A DNA stretch of 8,300 bases, taken from Bacillota bacterium. GTDB taxonomy: Bacteria > Bacillota > Dethiobacteria > SKNC01. Below, one piece after another: positions 1 to 5,899 of this stretch. Where the stretch lies: the NCBI GenBank assembly GCA_007121375.1, contig SKLX01000212.1, positions 1 to 8,300 of the forward strand. Reading direction: 5' to 3'. A program made the translations under genes and the position numbers. Below the pieces are notes generated by a model, which saw nothing but the letters and a program-made list of their open reading frames with translations, was not told the DNA's origin and made no database searches. Position 1 is the first letter of the stretch, and each line of letters begins with the position of its first letter.

Positions 1-618
1 ATTGGAGGTTATGCCCTGCCATGCAGTATTTACGCTTTTAAGGAAAAATATCCTCACAGCATTATCAAGCTAACCATCAGCAATGCCAGGGATATTATCG
101 AAAAAACTGAAGACGGGATGCTGGATATAGGCTTGGTAGAAGGTCCTTTTTATCAAAATTCTTTGAAGAAAGAGAAACTGATTGCCAAAAACATTTGTGA
201 GGATGAACTGGTGTTAATTGCTGATTCTAAAAATCATAAGAACAACGGTAGCATAGACCTGGAAGAATTGAAAAAGCTCCCCATAATACTTAGTGAAAAG
301 GGCTCCGGAACCAGGGAAACTATTGAAAAAGCTTTACAGGATAACAATATAGAGCTTAATGACTTAAACCTTACTATGGAACTAAATACCATTGAAGCTA
401 TAAAATCTTCTGTGGAGGCCGGAAAAGGTGTATCCATTATTTCCCGTCTGGCCGTTCGTAAAGAACTACGCCACAAAACATTAAAAGCCCTCAAAGTTGA
501 AGGCATTTCCTTTGCCCATAATTTTACCGTAATATATTCAAGTGTTAAGCCTAAAACCTCCCTCCAGAAAACCTTTCTTGATTTTATCAATTGTCCTCGG
601 AGCAGAAGCTTTTGTTAA
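1..618 (+). CDS. LysR-family transcriptional regulator, C-terminal effector domain (5' partial)
   Basis: The reading frame is open from the first base of the window to a TAA at 616-618, giving 205 residues that match the effector-binding half of a LysR-type regulator. The N-terminal winged helix-turn-helix (roughly 90 residues) lies outside the window. Visible family features are the first strand with LPCSIYAFKEKYP (about residues 6-18), DIGLVEG (42-48), the ligand-pocket loop GSGTRE (101-106) and EAGKGVSIIS near 139-148, which matches the usual G-x-G-[VI] segment of the second subdomain. The overall look is closest to CysB/CysL-type regulators, and regulators of this kind are also found beside selenium or sulfur genes; this subgrouping is my inference. 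It is convergent with the YeeE/TusA module, ending 35 bases from the last gene, so a regulatory link is possible but unproven. The effector is unknown. Confidence 0.88.
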   Translation: MGGYALPCSIYAFKEKYPHSIIKLTISNARDIIEKTEDGMLDIGLVEGPFYQNSLKKEKLIAKNICEDELVLIADSKNHKNNGSIDLEELKKLPIILSEKGSGTRETIEKALQDNNIELNDLNLTMELNTIEAIKSSVEAGKGVSIISRLAVRKELRHKTLKALKVEGISFAHNFTVIYSSVKPKTSLQKTFLDFINCPRSRSFC

Positions 619-622
619 AAAC

Positions 623-641
623 AATAAGTTAATAAGTTAAT
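623..641. repeat. short AT-rich tandem repeat between convergent genes
   Basis: The octamer AATAAGTT occurs twice back to back (623-630 and 631-638) and is followed by a partial third copy (AAT, 639-641). It sits in the 35-base gap between the convergent stop codons of the LysR gene and the second YeeE gene. I see no strong GC-rich hairpin with a T-run in this gap on either strand, so the repeat is the only structure to note. It may have no function. Confidence 0.6.
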
Positions 642-653
642 ACACAGTGTTGG

Positions 654-1190
654 TTAGAGGAAGTATTTTATAAGTATTTTACTACCCACCAGGGCACCAA
701 AAAAAGTAAATATACCAAAAATCCAACCGTGTAAAGACATGGAACCAATGGCACTCAGGTAAGCTCCTATGTTGCAGCCAAAGGACAATCTGGCCCCATA
801 CCCCATAAGGAAACCCCCCGCCAGGGCAAAGTAAACATGTTTTTTTGACTTAACCTTCCTTATCCTGAACTCCCCGGCAGCTAAGGCAGATAAAAGTGCT
901 CCCCCTATCATTCCTAAAACAAGAAGGGTTTCCGTGTTTTCAAAAAAGGTCTCTTTGAAAATTCCAATATATTTATAATGGTTGAAATAAGGCCAGTTTT
1001 CAATGGATACTCCTAGCTCCTGGAAAAGCCATCCACCCCAGTAGGCAAAGGCTGCGGAAAAACTCCAAAACCTGTGGTAAAAATAGAGGAATAAAACATT
1101 TAATAAGCCCAAAAATACTGCACCAAGCCAGTAAGGCCAAACCCCTTTGATATACTTACTATAAAAGCCCTGTCCATTTTGAGAGTTCAT
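654..1190 (-). CDS. YeeE/YedE-family membrane protein, C-terminal-half type
   Basis: A 178-residue very hydrophobic protein with about four to five membrane segments (near residues 18-38, 42-60, 88-106, 118-136 and 155-175). The diagnostic segment is GARLSFGCNIGAYLSA (about 132-147), whose single cysteine (Cys139) matches the conserved GC-N-x-G signature in the second half of YeeE/YedE (DUF395) proteins. In the thiosulfate transporter TsuA this half carries one of three channel cysteines. The protein is about half the size of a full-length TsuA and follows the N-half-type gene after only 13 bases, with a GAGGG ribosome site upstream of its ATG. I infer that the two form one transporter for thiosulfate or a related sulfur or selenium compound, delivering sulfur to the TusA-like protein encoded first in the module. 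Substrate is not shown by the sequence. Confidence 0.85.
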   Translation of the reverse strand: MNSQNGQGFYSKYIKGVWPYWLGAVFLGLLNVLFLYFYHRFWSFSAAFAYWGGWLFQELGVSIENWPYFNHYKYIGIFKETFFENTETLLVLGMIGGALLSALAAGEFRIRKVKSKKHVYFALAGGFLMGYGARLSFGCNIGAYLSAIGSMSLHGWIFGIFTFFGALVGSKILIKYFL

Positions 1191-1203
1191 TTATATCCCT
1201 CGA

Positions 1204-1845
1204 TTAGTCAATATATTTTCGAAAAAGAAAATACAGCAACATCAATACGGCAATCTGAATTAAAAAGCCTCCCGTCCATCCAAAAAGATCCGGCAAATAA
1301 ATAGTCGGGGAACTATCAATAAATACTTTTTCCCAAAAGCCAAAGGACATGGAGCCGACTACAGAACCAATCACCATTCCTGCAAAAGCCAGCCACTGCA
1401 TGAGATATCCCTCTCCCATGCGCATAAGGACCCCCGAGGCACAACCTCCGGCTATAACCATCCCCAGGCCAAAGAAAAAAGCCCCTAAAGCCGTATGGAA
1501 CCCTGCGGGAAATACTTGACCTGCAAATCTATCCTGACCAAAGTATAAAACCTGGAGGAGAAAAAAGCCGATAGTGGAAATAATCATGGCAATAATAACT
1601 GCCCTCATCAAGGCAGAATTCTTGAGGACAATCAAATCTCTGAAAGAAGCGGCAAAACAAAAACGAGACCTTTGAAGTACATACCCAAAGCCCATACCAA
1701 AAATCCAGATTCCTGGCAAATAAGGCTTGAGAAGAAAAAGAAAATAACAAATGGCTAAATTAACCAGCAGAAAAGCAACAGCCAGGTAAGGCTGTTTTAT
1801 TTTTCTTTTTTTACCCTCTTTGGTTTTCACAATTGTTTGAGGCAT
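1204..1845 (-). CDS. YeeE/YedE-family membrane protein, N-terminal-half type
   Basis: A 213-residue integral membrane protein with a basic cytoplasmic start (KTKEGKKRKIK, residues 7-17) and about five hydrophobic segments (near 20-40, 44-57, 80-102, 117-138, 147-168 and 188-207). Two cysteine signatures of the YeeE/YedE (DUF395) family are present: QRSRFCFAASFRD (Cys63) and IAGGCASGVLMRMGEG (Cys135). In TsuA-type thiosulfate channels two conserved cysteines in the first half and one in the second half pass the substrate; here the third cysteine is in the neighbouring gene product. The start is an ATG preceded by AGGA eight bases away, and the gene lies 26 bases after the tusA-like stop. The arrangement points to a two-subunit transporter working with the TusA-like protein. 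Family assignment is firm; substrate (thiosulfate, other sulfur species, or a selenium compound) is inference. Confidence 0.87.
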   Translation of the reverse strand: MPQTIVKTKEGKKRKIKQPYLAVAFLLVNLAICYFLFLLKPYLPGIWIFGMGFGYVLQRSRFCFAASFRDLIVLKNSALMRAVIIAMIISTIGFFLLQVLYFGQDRFAGQVFPAGFHTALGAFFFGLGMVIAGGCASGVLMRMGEGYLMQWLAFAGMVIGSVVGSMSFGFWEKVFIDSSPTIYLPDLFGWTGGFLIQIAVLMLLYFLFRKYID

Positions 1846-1871
1846 AATATCAATCCTGCTCTGTAATTGCT

Positions 1872-2093
1872 TTATTTAACAATTTTGATTTGCCAGATAC
1901 CTTCTTCAACTACTTCAATGGTTATTTCATGTTTTCTTTTTTTCAGGTAATTAGGAATGCTGGTCATAGCACAGCTATGGTCAGATTCAACTACCAGCAC
2001 ATCCCCTTCTTTCAAGTCTTTTAACTTTTTTTCTGCTTTAAGGGCAGGTATGGGACACATATCCCCCAAAGCATCTAAAAAATAGATAGCCAT
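1872..2093 (-). CDS. TusA/SirA-like sulfur-carrier protein (TsuB-like)
   Basis: A 73-residue protein of the TusA family. It has the N-terminal strand AIYFLDALGDMCPIP with the CPxP motif at residues 13-16, whose Cys13 is the persulfide-carrying residue, and a second cysteine at 41 (SDHSCAMTS). TusA proteins move sulfur as a persulfide for tRNA thiolation, molybdopterin or sulfur assimilation; a subgroup (TsuB, and YedF in selenium metabolism) is encoded next to YeeE-type channels, as here. A start three codons earlier (ATG at 2102) is possible, but the GGAG ribosome site directly touches that codon, whereas it lies nine bases before the ATG at 2093, so I chose the latter. The gene begins 43 bases after ribH, with no terminator in between, and leads the two membrane genes. 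It most likely accepts sulfur imported by them. Confidence 0.88.
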   Translation of the reverse strand: MAIYFLDALGDMCPIPALKAEKKLKDLKEGDVLVVESDHSCAMTSIPNYLKKRKHEITIEVVEEGIWQIKIVK

Positions 2094-2102
2094 TTTACTC
2101 AT

Positions 2103-2106
2103 CTCC
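2103..2106 (-). promoter_or_regulatory. ribosome binding site deciding the tusA-like start
   Basis: On the minus strand CGGAG is followed immediately by ATGAGTAAAATG. The distance from GGAG to the first ATG is zero bases and to the second ATG nine bases, so the second ATG is the workable start. Confidence 0.65.
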
Positions 2107-2136
2107 GTTAAAAATAAATGGTTTTTTATTTTTTCT

Positions 2137-2604
2137 TTATTTTATCTTTTTAGTAAGATCAGCCATTTCAATAGCCGAGACGGCGGCATCCCATCCTTTG
2201 TTGCCTGCTTTGGTGCCGGCCCTTTCTATGGCCTGTTCCAGGGTATCACTGGTTATAATTCCAAATATAACTGGCACTTCCGTATCCAGGTTAACTTTGG
2301 CAATGCCCTTGGCTACTTCACTGGACACATACTCAAAATGGGGAGTGCTTCCCCGAATAACTGCCCCCAGGCAGATTACAGCGTCGTATTTCTTAAGCCT
2401 GGCCATTTGCTGGGCTACCAGGGGTATTTCAAAGGAACCGGGAGCCCAGGCAATTTCAATACTTTCCCCCGGGGCTCCATGACGCTGTAGAGCATCCAGG
2501 GCTCCTTCTAAAAGTTTATTGGAAATAAATTCATTAAACCTGCTTACTACAATACCAAACTTAAAACCATCAGCTTTTAATTGACCTTCAAATACTTTAT
2601 TCAT
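2137..2604 (-). CDS. ribH: 6,7-dimethyl-8-ribityllumazine synthase (riboflavin synthase beta chain)
   Basis: This enzyme condenses 5-amino-6-ribitylamino-uracil with 3,4-dihydroxy-2-butanone 4-phosphate to give the lumazine that RibE converts to riboflavin. The 155-residue length is normal for the family, which assembles into pentamers or 60-subunit capsids. Visible motifs are the substrate-stacking Phe in SRFNEFI (Phe23), WAPGSFEIP (53-61), GAVIRGSTPHFEYV (80-93) with the catalytic His89, and ERAGTKAGNKG (127-137) with the phosphate-binding Arg128. No key residue is missing. The ATG has GGGAGG ten bases upstream. It is the last enzyme gene of the riboflavin operon, 57 bases after ribBA, and it is followed by an AT-rich stretch without a hairpin before the TusA-like gene. 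Confidence 0.98.
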   Translation of the reverse strand: MNKVFEGQLKADGFKFGIVVSRFNEFISNKLLEGALDALQRHGAPGESIEIAWAPGSFEIPLVAQQMARLKKYDAVICLGAVIRGSTPHFEYVSSEVAKGIAKVNLDTEVPVIFGIITSDTLEQAIERAGTKAGNKGWDAAVSAIEMADLTKKIK

Positions 2605-2661
2605 TTATATATATCCTCCCACCTTTATTTAAGTCTTTTTAAATATAAAGGAGTAAAATAG

Positions 2662-3858
2662 TTAATTTTCCAGCAGGTGCCCCAGCTTTTCCTTTTTGGT
2701 ATTTAGATAATTTAAATTATAAATCCCTGGCTTAACTTCTAAAGGGACCCTTTCCACTATTTTTAGCCCATAACCCTCCAGTCCTTTAATTTTCCGGGGA
2801 TTATTGGTTAATAACTTTATTTTTCTTACTCCTAAATCCACCAGTATTTGAGCTCCTATACCATAATCCCTTAAATCTACGGGAAAACCAAGCTCTTCAT
2901 TAGCTTCTACCGTATCCTTACCTTCATCTTGGAGCTGATAAGCTTTAATCTTATTGGATAGGCCAATTCCCCGGCCTTCCTGCCTCATATATATTAAAAC
3001 TCCCTTACCTTCCTGGTTAATAATCTTCATGGCCTGGGCCAGCTGATTGCCGCAGTCACATCTCAGGGAATTTAATACATCACCCGTTAAACACTCGGAG
3101 TGAACTCTGACCAAAACTTCATCCTCTTCCTGGATTTCTCCTTTAACTAAAGCCACATGGGCATCATTATCAAGGGAGTTTTCATAGGCAATAAGTTTAA
3201 ATTCCCCATAAAGGGTAGGTAGTTCCGCTTCCCCTGCCCTTACCACCAGCTTTTCTTTTTTCATCCTGTAATTAATTAAATCAGCAATAGTTATAATTTT
3301 AAGGCCATGGGTTTTGGCAAATTCTATAAGTTGGGGTACCCGGGCCATAGTCCCATCCTCGTTCATTATCTCACATATTACACCTGCCGGATACATGCCT
3401 GCCATTTTAGCCAGATCTACTGCTGCTTCCGTATGCCCTGCTCGGCGCAACACTCCTCCATCTTTAGCCTGCAAAGGGAAAATATGGCCGGGGCGATTTA
3501 AATCCCGGGGAGCTGTTTCTGGAGAAATTAATACTTTAACAGTTTCAGCCCGTTCATGGGCAGATATTCCCGTGGTAACACTGACAGCATCCACAGATAC
3601 AGTAAAGGCAGTCCCGTGTCCTTCTGTATTGTCACTTACCATTAAAGGCAAATCCAGCTCTTCTATTCTTTCCCCTGTTAAAGGAACACAGATTAAGCCT
3701 CTCCCGTATTTTGCCATAAAATTGATGGCTTCAGGAGTTACCTTTTCTGCCGCCATGATTAAATCTCCTTCATTCTCTCGATCTTCATCATCAACTACAA
3801 TTACAATCCTGCCTTCTTTTAAATCTTCTAAAGCTTCTTCAATTCTGCTAAAAGTCAT
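2662..3858 (-). CDS. ribBA: bifunctional 3,4-dihydroxy-2-butanone 4-phosphate synthase / GTP cyclohydrolase II
   Basis: A 398-residue fusion that supplies both precursors of the flavin ring system. The N-terminal DHBP synthase domain (about 1-200) converts ribulose 5-phosphate to the four-carbon unit and formate. It shows the acidic metal-binding motif DDEDRENEGD (23-32), SVDAVSVTTGISAHER and RAGHTEA (139-145, His142). The C-terminal GTP cyclohydrolase II domain (about 203-398) opens GTP; it has the zinc cysteines in SECLTGDVLNSLRCDCG (Cys256, Cys267, Cys269), MRQEGRGIGL (291-300), DLRDYGIGAQIL (328-339) and LTNNPRKIKGLEGYGL. Both domains look intact. The ATG lies 17 bases after ribE with GAGGG and AAGGAG upstream. 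It sits in the standard Gram-positive position between ribE and ribH. Confidence 0.98.
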   Translation of the reverse strand: MTFSRIEEALEDLKEGRIVIVVDDEDRENEGDLIMAAEKVTPEAINFMAKYGRGLICVPLTGERIEELDLPLMVSDNTEGHGTAFTVSVDAVSVTTGISAHERAETVKVLISPETAPRDLNRPGHIFPLQAKDGGVLRRAGHTEAAVDLAKMAGMYPAGVICEIMNEDGTMARVPQLIEFAKTHGLKIITIADLINYRMKKEKLVVRAGEAELPTLYGEFKLIAYENSLDNDAHVALVKGEIQEEDEVLVRVHSECLTGDVLNSLRCDCGNQLAQAMKIINQEGKGVLIYMRQEGRGIGLSNKIKAYQLQDEGKDTVEANEELGFPVDLRDYGIGAQILVDLGVRKIKLLTNNPRKIKGLEGYGLKIVERVPLEVKPGIYNLNYLNTKKEKLGHLLEN

Positions 3859-3875
3859 GTAACCCTCATCTCCTT

Positions 3876-4529
3876 CTATATAAAACCTTTTTCCAGCAGT
3901 TCCTTCATACTTATATCCTTTGAAGAGTTCCCCTGCTGTTTAACTCCAGAAACAAATCTTTCCACATACTTGCCAATCAGGTCACCTTCTAAGTTTACAT
4001 AATCTCCACTTCCCTTTAAGCTTAATGTGGTATATTCAGCAGTATGGGGAATCAAAGAAAGGGTAAATCCAGACTCCTTTACGTCTGCTACCGTCAAACT
4101 TATCCCGTCAACAGCTATAGAACCTTTAGGTATAATGTATTTTAATACTTCAGAGGGAGACTCAATTTCCACTATTAGGGCATTTCCTTCAGGATATTTT
4201 TTTAAAATTTTTCCTACCCCATCAATGTGCCCCGTAACCAGGTGACCACCTAACCTGTCTTTAAGAGACAAAGCCCTTTCCAGGTTAACCCTGTCACCCC
4301 TTTTAAGTAAAGATAAACCCGTTTTACGAAGGGTTTCCGGCATCACCTCTGCTTTAAAGGAATCGGTGTCATAAGAAATTACTGTTAAACAAGCTCCGTT
4401 TACAGAAACACTATCCCCTATTTTCATATCTGAAAGGACCTTTTCAGCCTGTATTTCTAAATAAGGATTAACCCCTTTTACATCAACTTTATTGATAGTT
4501 CCCATTTCTTCCACAATGCCGGTAAACAT
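3876..4529 (-). CDS. ribE: riboflavin synthase, alpha chain
   Basis: This enzyme dismutates two molecules of 6,7-dimethyl-8-ribityllumazine into riboflavin and the ribitylaminouracil precursor. The 217-residue protein starts with the hallmark MFTGIVEE and contains two lumazine-binding beta-barrel repeats, seen as SVNGACLTV (42-50) and AVDGISLTV (139-147). Also present are LGGHLVTGHIDG (93-104) and NLEGDLIGKYVER (179-191). A C-terminal helix (about 200-217) is the usual trimerisation segment. The ATG follows the ribD stop directly (TAG then ATG), with AAGGAG eight bases upstream inside the end of ribD, so the two are probably translationally coupled. The same protein is called RibE in Firmicutes and RibC in E. 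coli nomenclature. Confidence 0.98.
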   Translation of the reverse strand: MFTGIVEEMGTINKVDVKGVNPYLEIQAEKVLSDMKIGDSVSVNGACLTVISYDTDSFKAEVMPETLRKTGLSLLKRGDRVNLERALSLKDRLGGHLVTGHIDGVGKILKKYPEGNALIVEIESPSEVLKYIIPKGSIAVDGISLTVADVKESGFTLSLIPHTAEYTTLSLKGSGDYVNLEGDLIGKYVERFVSGVKQQGNSSKDISMKELLEKGFI

Positions 4530-5642
4530 CTAATCAGCTCCTTTTCCCAGGTAGCCCGTTAATAATACATCATCTCCCAGCTGTTTTACTTTCAGGTCCT
4601 GGACCTGCCAGGCATCATCAAGAAAATCTATACCTTCTCCTCCAACGGGAGTTGGTGCACCGTTTCCCCCAATAATTTTGGGAGCTACAAAAAAGAGAAC
4701 TTTATCAATTAAACCCTCTTTCACCAGGGAATAATTCAAAGTTGAACCGCCCTCAACCAGGATACTGCATATTCCCTCTTCCCCCAGGTACTTCATTAAG
4801 CCTCTCAGGTCTACCGCCTTATCAATTACTTCTCCTTTAAACACTTCTACGCCCAAATCTGAAAGGGCCTTGACCTTATCGGGGGGAGCTAAATCTGTAG
4901 TAGCCAGGATGGTCCTGGAACTCTGGCCGGACATTCTTACCACCCTTGACTCCAGGGGAAGGCGGGCATAACTATCCACGATAATTCTTACGGGATCCCT
5001 GGTCTCTTCCCCTTCTACCCGGGCTGTAAGGCGAGGGTCGTCAGCAAGGACTGTACCTATACCGACCATTATACCATCAACCCGGTTTCTTACCTGGTGG
5101 GCATATTCTCTGGATTTTTCCGAAGTAATCCAGCGGGAAAATCCCCTCCTGGTAGCAATTTTCCCATCCAGGCTCATGGCGGATTTTGAAGTCACAAAAG
5201 GTAGGCCGGTGGTAATATATTTTATAAAAACTTCGTTTAATATTCGTGCTTTATCCTCTAAAACACTAATTTTTACCTTGATTCCTGCTTCTTCCAAAGC
5301 CTTTACTCCTGAACCGCTGACCAGGGGATTAGGATCAACCATAGAAATAACCACTTTTTTAATCCCTGCTTCAATTATTCTATCGGTACAGGGAGGAGTC
5401 TTACCATGATGAACGCAGGGTTCAAGGGTCACATATAAAGTAGCTCCTTCGGCTCTTTCTCCAGCATTTTGAAGGGCATGTATCTCGGCGTGGGGGGTTC
5501 CTGCTGCCTGATGATACCCTGTTCCGAGTATCTCTCCGTTTTTAACGATTACCGCACCCACCACAGGATTAGGGCTTGTCCTGCCCAGCCCCTGGCGAGC
5601 CAGGTCTAAAGCAAGCCACATATATTTTTCATCTGTTTCCAT
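4530..5642 (-). CDS. ribD: bifunctional diaminohydroxyphosphoribosylaminopyrimidine deaminase / 5-amino-6-(5-phosphoribosylamino)uracil reductase
   Basis: This enzyme carries out the second and third steps of riboflavin synthesis from GTP. With the ATG at 5642 the protein has 370 residues, normal for RibD. The N-terminal cytidine-deaminase-like domain (about 1-145) has SPNPVVGAV (23-31), the zinc ligand and proton shuttle in HAEIHAL (His51, Glu53), and EPCVHHGKTPPC (Cys76, Cys85). The C-terminal NADPH-dependent reductase domain (about 147-365) has SKSAMSLDGKIA (152-163), GIGTVLADDPRLT and LVEGGSTLN (295-303). The frame is open a little further to a TTG at 5669, but that codon precedes the AGAGGTGG ribosome site, so the longer form is unlikely. 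It is the first gene of the operon, directly downstream of the FMN riboswitch and terminator. Confidence 0.98.
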   Translation of the reverse strand: METDEKYMWLALDLARQGLGRTSPNPVVGAVIVKNGEILGTGYHQAAGTPHAEIHALQNAGERAEGATLYVTLEPCVHHGKTPPCTDRIIEAGIKKVVISMVDPNPLVSGSGVKALEEAGIKVKISVLEDKARILNEVFIKYITTGLPFVTSKSAMSLDGKIATRRGFSRWITSEKSREYAHQVRNRVDGIMVGIGTVLADDPRLTARVEGEETRDPVRIIVDSYARLPLESRVVRMSGQSSRTILATTDLAPPDKVKALSDLGVEVFKGEVIDKAVDLRGLMKYLGEEGICSILVEGGSTLNYSLVKEGLIDKVLFFVAPKIIGGNGAPTPVGGEGIDFLDDAWQVQDLKVKQLGDDVLLTGYLGKGAD

Positions 5643-5652
5643 AGATTGTTTA

Positions 5653-5660
5653 CCACCTCT
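5653..5660 (-). promoter_or_regulatory. ribosome binding site fixing the ribD start
   Basis: AGAGGTGG lies ten bases before the ATG at 5642. It falls inside the reading frame if the TTG at 5669 were used, which argues for the ATG. It is outside the terminator hairpin, so control by the riboswitch is probably at transcription and not by hiding this site. Confidence 0.75.
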
Positions 5661-5671
5661 TCTGCCCAAAA

Positions 5672-5702
5672 TAAAAAATCCCTGAAAAACTCCTCAGGGG
5701 AT
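5672..5702 (-). terminator. riboswitch-controlled intrinsic terminator of the rib operon
   Basis: In minus-strand RNA, CCCUGA pairs with UCAGGG around the loop GGAGUUUU, flanked by a further A-U pair, and is followed by UUUUUUAUUUU. This is a standard Rho-independent terminator placed between the riboswitch and ribD. Its left arm plus loop (CCCUGAGGAG) is complementary to the 5' edge of the riboswitch, see the antiterminator entry. FMN binding is expected to allow this hairpin and stop transcription. Confidence 0.85.
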
Positions 5703-5707
5703 AAACA

Positions 5708-5856
5708 TCCTTCTTTCATCCAGACTATACTGTCGGCCCTGGAATTTCACCAGATCTGCTTAAAGCTCGCGGGCTTACCTGTGAGGATTACCGCCGGTTC
5801 GGAATCGAAAAAATCATTTATCATAAAAATCATTTTTCTCACCGTACCCTGAAGGA
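5708..5856 (-). ncRNA. FMN riboswitch (RFN element)
   Basis: The minus-strand leader of ribD carries the conserved FMN aptamer. P1 is formed by UCCUUC (5851-5856) and GAAGGA (5708-5713). The core signatures are all readable in order: CUUCAGGGUACGG, GAACCGGCGGU, GCCCGCGAGC, UCUGGUGAAAUUCCAG (P5) and GCCGACAGUAUAGUCUGGAUGAAAGAAGG. In other Firmicutes this RNA senses FMN and shuts down riboflavin genes by transcription termination; the terminator just downstream supports the same mode here. Two regions differ from the shortest versions. L3 contains UAAUCCUCACAGGUAA, a known variable region. The P2 loop carries an extra AT-rich stretch of about 32 bases (5807-5838), which is unusual. Confidence 0.97.
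5809..5835 (-). repeat. imperfect AT-rich direct repeat inside the riboswitch P2 loop
   Basis: On the plus strand AAAAATCATTT occurs at 5809-5819 and again at 5825-5835, a period of 16 bases. Together with flanking bases it makes up the extra segment in the P2 loop of the FMN riboswitch. In RNA the ends GAAAAA and UUUUUC can pair, which would extend P2 as a weak helix. Confidence 0.7.
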
Positions 5857-5857
5857 G
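5847..5857 (-). promoter_or_regulatory. antiterminator strand at the 5' edge of the FMN riboswitch
   Basis: The RNA segment CUCCUUCAGGG, which forms the 5' side of P1 and its junction, is complementary to CCCUGAGGAG in the terminator left arm and loop (5690-5699), with ten pairs and one bulged U. Pairing of the two would destroy both P1 and the terminator, giving the FMN-free, transcription-on state. The base complementarity is seen; the switching is inferred from the well-studied B. subtilis rib leader. Confidence 0.75.
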
Positions 5858-5878
5858 TATTTATTTTAAATCAAGTTA

Positions 5879-5887
5879 ATTATAGCA
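5879..5887 (-). promoter_or_regulatory. extended -10 promoter for the riboflavin operon
   Basis: The minus strand reads TGCTATAAT, a perfect TATAAT with the TGn extension, about 23 bases before the first riboswitch base. This spacing would put the transcription start in the AT-rich stretch just before P1. No good TTGACA-like -35 box is seen at 16-18 bases upstream, which is common for extended -10 promoters. The site lies just after the rpe stop codon. No terminator separates it from rpe, so read-through from the upstream genes into the riboswitch leader is also possible. Confidence 0.75.
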
Positions 5888-5899
5888 CAAATCACTTTT

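Noticed and set aside
619..653. Possible bidirectional terminator between the convergent LysR and YeeE genes
   Set aside because: Only weak matches such as TTGTT/AACAA and ACAC/GTGT are present. There is no stable stem and no proper T-run, so I do not call a terminator.
2141..2180. Possible promoter for the sulfur module near the end of ribH (TTGAAA followed by an AT-rich stretch)
   Set aside because: TTGAAA is a fair -35, but no -10 better than AAGATA or TAAAAT lies at 16-18 bases; the better -10-like matches are at 20-21. The sequence is AT-rich enough for chance matches.
2198..2482. Plus-strand open frame opposite ribH
   Set aside because: Antisense to the conserved lumazine synthase, no ribosome site and no recognisable product.
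3314..3862. Long plus-strand open frame (182 codons) opposite ribBA
   Set aside because: It lies wholly antisense to a clearly conserved gene, its product shows no recognisable domain and is of biased composition, and there is no ribosome site before its start. It is a shadow of ribBA.
5643..5669. Upstream TTG start for ribD
   Set aside because: The nine extra residues are encoded by the ribosome binding site itself, the TTG has no site of its own, and the ATG at 5642 matches the usual RibD N-terminus.
5780..5790. Extra bases in L3 of the FMN riboswitch as a novelty
   Set aside because: This part of the RFN element is known to vary in length (the B. subtilis rib leader also has an extra hairpin here), so it is ordinary.
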